This document shows positions 55,401 through 64,000 of a DNA stretch of 64,000 nucleotides, piece by piece. The translations under genes were made by a program, and so were the position numbers. A model generated the notes under the pieces. That model searched no databases. It was not told the origin of the DNA and saw nothing but the letters and a program-made list of their open reading frames with translations. The first letter of the stretch is position 1; each line of letters opens with the position of its first letter. Source of the stretch: Lampris incognitus (lineage: Eukaryota > Chordata > Actinopteri > Lampriformes > Lampridae); assembly GCF_029633865.1 (NCBI RefSeq), contig NC_079211.1, forward strand, positions 71,812,464 through 71,876,463. Direction: 5' to 3'.

Positions 55401-58400
55401 CTACAAGTAGAACTCTATCATCTGTCCTCTAAAGGTCACACTCTATCATCTGTCCTCTACAGGTAACACTCTATCATCTGTCCTCTACAGGTAACACTCT
55501 ATCATCTGTCCTCTACAGGTAACACTCTATCATCTGTCCTCTACAGGTAACACTCTATCATCTGATCTCTACAAGTAGAACTCTATCATCTGTCCTCTAA
55601 AGGTCACACTCTATCATCTGTCCTCTACAGGTAACACTCTATCATCTGTCCTCTACAGGTAACACTCTATCATCTGTCCTCTACAGGTAACACTCTATCA
55701 TCTGTCCTCTACAGGTAACACTCTATCATCTGATCTCTACAAGTAGAACTCTATCATCTGTCCTCTACAGGTAACATTCTATCATCTGTCCTCTACAGGT
55801 CACACTCTATCATCTGTCCTCTACAGGTAACACCCTATCATCTGATCTCTACAAGTAGAACTCTATCATCTGTCCTCTACAGGTCACACTCTATCATCTG
55901 TCCTCTACAGGTAACACTCTATCATCTGTCCTCTACAGGTAACACTCTATCATCTGTCCTCTACAGGTAACACTCTATCATCTGTCCTCTACAGGTAACA
56001 CTCTATCATCTGTCCTCTACAGGTAACAGTCTATCATCTGTCCTCTACAGGTAACATTCTATCATCTGTCCTCTACAGGTCACACTCTATCATCTGTCCT
56101 CTACAGGTAACACCCTATCATCTGATCTCTACAAGTAGAACTCTATCATCTGTCCTCTACAGGTCACACTCTATCATCTGTCCTCTACAGGTAACACTCT
56201 ATCATCTGTCCTCTACAGGTAACACTCTATCATCTGTCCTCTACAGGTAACACTCTATCATCTGTCCTCTACAGGTAACAGTCTATCATCTGTCCTCTAC
56301 AGGTAACAGTCTATCATCTGTCCTCTACAGGTAACATTCTATCCTCTAATCTCTACAGGTAACACTCTATCATCAATCCTCTACATGTCACACTCTATCA
56401 TCTGATCTCTACAAGTAGTACTCTATCATCTGTCCTCTACAGGTCACACTCTATTATCTGTCCTCTACAGGTAACATTCTATCATCTGATCTCTACAAGT
56501 AGAGCTCTATCATCTGTCCTCTACAGGTCACACTCTATCATCTGTCCTCTACAGGTAACACTCTATCATCTGATCTCTACAAGTAGAACTCTATCATCAA
56601 TCCTCTACAGGTCACACTCTATCATCTGATCTCTACAAGTAGAACTCTATCATCAATCCTCTACAGGTCACACTCTATCATCTGATCTCTACAAGTAGAA
56701 CTCTATCATCTGTCCTCTACAGGTCACACTCTATTATCTGTCCTCTACAGGTAACACCATATCATCTGATCTCTACAGGTAACACTCTATCATCAATCCT
56801 CTACATGTCACACTCTATCATCTGACCTCTACAAGTAGAACTCTATCATCTGTCCTCTACAGGTCACACTCTATCATCTGTCCTCTACAGGTAACACTAT
56901 CATCTGATCTCTACAAGTAGAACTCTATCATCTGTCCTCTACAGGTAACATTCTATCATCTGTCCTCTACAGGTAACAGTCTATCATCTGTCCTCTAAAG
57001 GTAACATTCTATCATCTGATCTCTACAGGTAACACTCTATCATCAATCCTCTACATGTCACACTCTATCATCTGATCTCTACAAGTAGAACTCTAACATC
57101 TGTCCTCTACAGGTCACACTCTATCATCTGTCCTTTACAGGTAACACCCTATCATCTGATCTCTACAAGTAGAACTCTATCATCTATCCTCTACAGGTCA
57201 CACTCCATCATCTGATCTCTACAAGTAGAACTCTATCACCTATCCTCTACAGGTAACACCCTATCATTTGTCCTCTACAGGTAACACTCTATCATCTATC
57301 ATCTGATCTCTACAAGTAGAACTCTATCATCTTTCCTCTACAGGTAACACTCTATTATCTGTCCTCTACAGGTAACATTCTATCATCTGATCTCTACAAG
57401 TAGAGCTCTATCATCTGTCCTCTACAGGTAACACTCTATCATCAATCCTCTACATGTCACACTCTATCATCTGATCTCTACAAGTAGAACTCTATCATCT
57501 TTCCTCTACAAGTCACACTCTATCATCTGTCCTCTACAGGTAACACTCTATCATCTGATCTCTACAAGTAGAACTCTATCATCTGTCCTCCACAGGTCAC
57601 ACTCTATCATCTGATCTCTACAAGTAGGACTCTATCATCTGTCCTCTACAGGTAACACTCTATCATCTGATCTCTACAAGTAGAACTCTATCATCTGTCC
57701 TCCACAGGTTACACTCTATCATCTGATCTCTACAAGTAGGACTCTATCATCTGTCCTCTACAGGTAACACTCTATCATCTGATCTCTACAAGTAGAACTC
57801 TATCATCTGTTTTCTACAGGTAACACTCTATCATCTGTCCTCTACAGGTAAGACTCTATCATCTGTCCTCTACAGGTAACACTCTATCATCTGATAACTA
57901 CAAGTAGAACTCTATCATCTGTCCTCTACAGGTAACATTCTATCATCTGTCCTCTACAGGTCACACTCTATCATCTGTCCTCTACAGGTAACACCCTATC
58001 ATCTGATCTCTACAAGTAGAACTCTATCATCTGTCCTCTACAGGTCACACTCTATCATCTGTCCTCTACAGGTAACACTCTATCATCTGTCCTCTACAGG
58101 TAACACTCTATCATCTGTCCTCTACAGGTGACACTCTATCATCTGTCCTCTACAGGTAACACTCTATCATCTGTCCTCTACAGGTAACAGTCTATCATCT
58201 GTCCTCTACAGGTAACATTCTATCCTCTAATCTCTACAGGTAAGACTCTATCATCAATCCTCTACATGTCACACTCTATCATCTGTCCTCTACAGGTAAC
58301 ACTCTATCATCTGATCTCTACAAGTAGAACTCTATCATCTGTCCTCTAAAGGTCACACTCTATCATCTGTCCTCTACAGGTAACACTCTATCATCTGTCC

Positions 58401-61400
58401 TCTACAGGTAACACTCTATCATCTGTCCTCTACAGGTAACACTCTATCATCTGTCCTCTACAGGTAACACTCTATCATCTGATCTCTACAAGTAGAACTC
58501 TATCATCTGTCCTCTAAAGGTCACACTCTATCATCTGTCCTCTACAGGTAACACTCTATCATCTGTCCTCTACAGGTAACACTCTATCATCTGTCCTCTA
58601 CAGGTAACACTCTATCATCTGTCCTCTACAGGTAACACTCTATCATCTGATCTCTACAAGTAGAACTCTATCATCTGTCCTCTACAGGTAACATTCTATC
58701 ATCTGTCCTCTACAGGTCACACTCTATCATCTGTCCTCTACAGGTAACACCCTATCATCTGATCTCTACAAGTAGAACTCTATCATCTGTCCTCTACAGG
58801 TCACACTCTATCATCTGTCCTCTACAGGTAACACTCTATCATCTGTCCTCTACAGGTAACACTCTATCATCTGTCCTCTGCAGGTAACACTCTATCATCT
58901 GTCCTCTACAGGTAACACTCTATCATCTGTCCTCTACAGGTAACAGTCTATCATCTGTCCTCTACAGGTAACATTCTATCATCTGTCCTCTACAGGTCAC
59001 ACTCTATCATCTGTCCTCTACAGGTAACACCCTATCATCTGATCTCTACAAGTAGAACTCTATCATCTGTCCTCTACAGGTCACACTCTATCATCTGTCC
59101 TCTACAGGTAACACTCTATCATCTGTCCTCTACAGGTAACACTCTATCATCTGTCCTCTACAGGTAACACTCTATCATCTGTCCTCTACAGGTAACAGTC
59201 TATCATCTGTCCTCTACAGGTAACAGTCTATCATCTGTCCTCTACAGGTAACATTCTATCCTCTAATCTCTACAGGTAACACTCTATCATGAATCCTCTA
59301 CATGTCACACTCTATCATCTGATCTCTACAAGTAGTACTCTATCATCTGTCCTCTACAGGTCACACTCTATTATCTGTCCTCTACAGGTAACATTCTATC
59401 ATCTGATCTCTACAAGTAGAGCTCTATCATCTGTCCTCTACAGGTCACACTCTATCATCTGTCCTCTACAGGTAACACTCTATCATCTGTCCTCTACAGG
59501 TAACACTCTATCATCTGATCTCTACAAGTAGAACTCTATCATCAATCCTCTACAGGTCACACTCTATCATCTGATCTCTACAAGTAGAACTCTATCATCT
59601 GTCCTCTACAGGTCACACTCTATTATCTGTCCTCTACAGGTAACACCATATCATCTGATCTCTACAGGTAACACTCTATCATCAATCCTCTACATGTCAC
59701 ACTCTATCATCTGACCTCTACAAGTAGAACTCTATCATCTGTCCTCTACAGGTCACACTCTATCATCTGTCCTCTACAGGTAACACTATCATCTGATCTC
59801 TACAAGTAGAACTCTATCATCTGTCCTCTACAGGTAACATTCTATCATCTGTCCTCTACAGGTCACACTCTATCATCTGTCCTCTACATGTAACACCCTA
59901 TCATCTGATCTCTACAAGTAGAACTCTATCATCTGTCCTCTACAGGTCACACTCTATCATCTGTCCTCTACAGGTAACACTCTATCATCTGTCCTCTACA
60001 GGTCACTCTCTATCACCTATCCTCTACAGGTAACACCCTATCATTTGTCCTCTACAGGCAACACTCTATCATCTGATCTCTACAAGTAGAACTCTATTAT
60101 CTGTCCTCTACAGGCCACATTCTATCATCTGTCCTCTACAGGTAACAGTCTATCATCTGTCCTCTAAAGGTAACATTCTATCATCTGATCTCTACAGGTA
60201 ACAATCTATCATCAAACCTCTACATGTCACACTCTATCATCTGATCTCTACAAGTAGAACTCTATCATCTGTCCTCTACAGGTCACACTCTATCATCTGT
60301 CCTCTACAGGTAACACTCTATCATCTGATCTCTACAAGTAGAACTCTATCACCTATCCTCTACAGGTAACACCCTATCATTTGTCCTCTACAGGTAACAC
60401 TCTATCATCTGATCTCTACAAGTAGAACTCTATCATCTGTCCTCTACAGGTCACACTCTATCATCTGTCCTCTACAGGTAACACACTATCATCTGTCCTC
60501 TACAGGTCACACTCTATTATCTGTCCTCTACAGGTAACACTCTATCATCTGTTCTCTACAGGTAACACTCTATTATCTGTCCTCTACAGGTAACATTCTA
60601 TCATCTGATCTCTACAAGTAGAGCTCTATCATCTGTCCTTTACAGGTCACTCTCTATCACCTATCCTCTACAGGTAACACCCTATCATTTGTCCTCTACA
60701 GGCAACACTCTATCATCTGATCTCTACAAGTAGAACTCTATCATCTGTCCTCTACAGGTCACACTCTATCATCTGTCCTCTACAGGTAACACCCTATCAT
60801 CTGATCTCTACAAATAGAACTCTATCATCAATCCTCTACAGGTCACACTCTATCATCTGTCCTCTACAGCTCACACTCTATCATCTGATCTCTACAAGTA
60901 GAACTCTATCATCTGATCTCTACAAGTAGAACTCTATCATCTGATCTCTACAAGTAGAACTATATCACCTATCCTCTACAGGTAACACCCTATCATTTGT
61001 CCTCTACAGGTAACACTCTATCATGTGATCTCTACAAGTAGAACTCTATCATCTTTCCTCTACAAGTCACACTCTATCATCTGTCCTCTACAGGTAACAC
61101 TCTATCATCTGATCTCTACAAGTAGAACTCGATCATCTGTCCTCTACAGGTAACACCCTATCATCTGTCCTCTACAGGTAACACTCTATCATCTGATCCA
61201 TACAAGTAGAACTCTATCACCTATCCTCTACAGGTAACACTCTATCATCTGATCTCTACAAGTAGAACTCTATCATCTGTCCTCTACAGGCCACATTCTA
61301 TCATCTGTCCTCTACAGGTAACAGTCTATCATCTGTCCTCTAAAGGTAACATTCTATCATCTGATCTCTACAGGTAACACTCTATCATCAATCCTCTACA

Positions 61401-64000
61401 TGTCACACTCTATCATCTGATCTCTACAAGTAGAACTCTAACATCTGTCCTCTACAGGTCACACTCTATCATCTGTCCTTTACAGGTAACACCCTATCAT
61501 CTGATCTCTACAAGTAGAACTCTATCATCTATCCTCTACAGGTCACACTCCATCATCTGATCTCTACAAGTAGAACTCTATCACCTATCCTCTACAGGTA
61601 ACACCCTATCATTTGTCCTCTACAGGTAACACTCTATCATCTATCATCTGATCTCTACAAGTAGAACTCTATCATCTTTCCTCTACAGGTAACACTCTAT
61701 TATCTGTCCTCTACAGGTAACATTCTATCATCTGATCTCTACAAGTAGAGCTCTATCATCTGTCCTCTACAGGTAACACTCTATCATCAATCCTCTACAT
61801 GTCACACTCTATCATCTGATCTCTACAAGTAGAACTCTATCATCTTTCCTCTACAAGTCACACTCTATCATCTGTCCTCTACAGGTAACACTCTATCATC
61901 TGATCTCTACAAGTAGAACTCTATCATCTGTCCTCCACAGGTCACACTCTATCATCTGATCTCTACAAGTAGGACTCTATCATCTGTCCTCTACAGGTAA
62001 CACTCTATCATCTGATCTCTACAAGTAGAACTCTATCATCTGTCCTCCACAGGTTACACTCTATCATCTGATCTCTACAAGTAGGACTCTATCATCTGTC
62101 CTCTACAGGTAACACTCTATCATCTGATCTCTACAAGTAGAACTCTATCATCTGTCCTCTACAGGTAACACTCTATCATCTGTCCTCTACAGGTAAGACT
62201 CTATCATCTGTCCTCTACAGGTAACACTCTATCATCTGATCTCTACAAGTAGAACTCTATCATCTGTCCTCTACAGGTAACATTCTATCATCTGTCCTCT
62301 ACAGGTCACACTCTATCATCTGTCCTCTACAGGTAACACCCTATCATCTGATCTCTACAAGTAGAACTCTATCATCTGTCCTCTACAGGTCACACTCTAT
62401 CATCTGTCCTCTACAGGTAACACTCTATCATCTGTCCTCTACAGGTAACACTCTATCATCTGTCCTCTACAGGTGACACTCTATCATCTGTCCTCTACAG
62501 GTAACACTCTATCATCTGTCCTCTACAGGTAACATTCTATCCTCTAATCTCTACAGGTAAGACTCTATCATCAATCCTCTACATGTCACACTCTATCATC
62601 TGTCCTCTACAGGTAACACTCTATCATCTGATCTCTACAAGTAGAACTCTATCATCTGTCCTCTAAAGGTCACACTCTATCATCTGTCCTCTACAGGTAA
62701 CACTCTATCATCTGTCCTCTACAGGTAACACTCTATCATCTGTCCTCTACAGGTAACACTCTATCATCTGTCCTCTACAGGTAACACTCTATCATCTGAT
62801 CTCTACAAGTAGAACTCTATCATCTGTCCTCTAAAGGTCACACTCTATCATCTGTCCTCTACAGGTAACACTCTATCATCTGTCCTCTACAGGTAACACT
62901 CTATCATCTGTCCTCTACAGGTAACACTCTATCATCTGTCCTCTACAGGTAACACTCTATCATCTGATCTCTACAAGTAGAACTCTATCATCTGTCCTCT
63001 ACAGGTAACATTCTATCATCTGTCCTCTACAGGTCACACTCTATCATCTGTCCTCTACAGGTAACACCCTATCATCTGATCTCTACAAGTAGAACTCTAT
63101 CATCTGTCCTCTACAGGTCACACTCTATCATCTGTCCTCTACAGGTAACACTCTATCATCTGTCCTCTACAGGTAACACTCTATCATCTGTCCTCTACAG
63201 GTAACACTCTATCATCTGTCCTCTACAGGTAACACTCTATCATCTGTCCTCTACAGGTAACAGTCTATCATCTGTCCTCTACAGGTAACATTCTATCATC
63301 TGTCCTCTACAGGTCACACTCTATCATCTGTCCTCTACAGGTAACACCCTATCATCTGATCTCTACAAGTAGAACTCTATCATCTGTCCTCTACAGGTCA
63401 CACTCTATCATCTGTCCTCTACAGGTAACACTCTATCATCTGTCCTCTACAGGTAACACTCTATCATCTGTCCTCTACAGGTAACACTCTATCATCTGTC
63501 CTCTACAGGTAACAGTCTATCATCTGTCCTCTACAGGTAACAGTCTATCATCTGTCCTCTACAGGTAACATTCTATCCTCTAATCTCTACAGGTAACACT
63601 CTATCATCAATCCTCTACATGTCACACTCTATCATCTGATCTCTACAAGTAGTACTCTATCATCTGTCCTCTACAGGTCACACTCTATTATCTGTCCTCT
63701 ACAGGTAACATTCTATCATCTGATCTCTACAAGTAGAGCTCTATCATCTGTCCTCTACAGGTCACACTCTATCATCTGTCCTCTACAGGTAACACTCTAT
63801 CATCTGTCCTCTACAGGTAACACTCTATCATCTGATCTCTACAAGTAGAACTCTATCATCAATCCTCTACAGGTCACACTCTATCATCTGATCTCTACAA
63901 GTAGAACTCTATCATCTGTCCTCTACAGGTCACACTCTATTATCTGTCCTCTACAGGTAACACCATATCATCTGATCTCTACAGGTAACACTCTATCATC
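37459..64000 (+). repeat. Giant 28-bp minisatellite array in a phf19 intron, at least 26.5 kb
   Basis: Uninterrupted tandem repeat from 37459 to the window end, about 950 monomers of 28 bp. Two main monomer types alternate irregularly: one with TCTGTCCTCTACAGGTAACA, the other with TCTGATCTCTACAAGTAGAA, both followed by CTCTATCA. Variants (CAATCCTCTACATGTCAC, CCTCTAAAGGTAAC, CCTCCACAGG, GATAACTACAAG) act as markers and recur in the same order, which shows higher-order duplication. No transposon or gene interrupts it. Short open frames in it are products of the period and the rarity of stops in one phase. Confidence 0.97.

Noticed and set aside
37459..64000. CRISPR array
   Set aside because: The repeats are contiguous 28-bp monomers with no unique spacers, in a vertebrate context, with no cas genes.

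Overview
This window is vertebrate, almost certainly teleost fish, genomic DNA. Reasons: the mix of repeat families (Ty3/Gypsy elements including a sushi-type chromovirus, a gammaretrovirus-like endogenous retrovirus, RTE, L1 and L2 LINEs, Tc1 and hAT-type DNA elements, a SINE-like repeat), spliced exons with GT/AG borders, and four exons of one recognisable host gene, phf19 (Polycomb-like 3), on the minus strand. There is no bacterial or phage gene, operon or CRISPR array.

Layout. 1-5115: 3' part of a Ty3/Gypsy element (pol with one frameshift, then 3' LTR). 5116-6001: an inverted leader and LTR of the same family, so that 4401-6001 is a long imperfect palindrome. 6002-6410: one end of a hAT-like transposon. 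6411-7095 plus 18667-18694: L1-type ORF1 on the minus strand, split by an 11.6-kb endogenous retrovirus (7096-18666, minus strand, 4-bp target duplication). The retrovirus keeps gag, pieces of pol and env, two LTRs, a PPT and a tRNA-Trp-type primer site, but has lost protease, the RT core and most of env. Its 5' LTR was later hit by a full-length RTE LINE (14987-18124, 17-bp target duplication). 19240-24735: a 48/56-bp minisatellite containing a young, internally deleted chromovirus (20418-24604). 24736-32100: L2 fragments, trinucleotide tracts, two hAT-type MITEs and six different minisatellites.

32152-37349: the last four coding exons of phf19 (minus strand; order along the gene 37295-37349, 37092-37177, 34541-34618, 32152-32485). 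Their reading phases agree across all three introns and the joined product ends in the characteristic Polycomb-like C-terminal domain. The introns hold a broken Tc1 copy, a SINE-like repeat, and inverted-repeat elements that carry a 28-bp minisatellite. 37459-64000 (window end): an uninterrupted array of a different 28-bp repeat, about 950 copies, lying in the next upstream phf19 intron and running out of the window.

How it fits together: the left half is a stack of nested transposon insertions whose order can be read from target duplications (L1, then the retrovirus, then RTE; L1, then hAT, then probably Gypsy). The right half is the 3' end of one chromatin-regulator gene whose intron and 3' flank are packed with tandem repeats. 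The observations most worth following are the >26-kb intronic array, a possible 2H-phosphoesterase-like segment in the retroviral pol, a self-priming signature in the chromovirus, and the inverted-repeat elements that carry a minisatellite.
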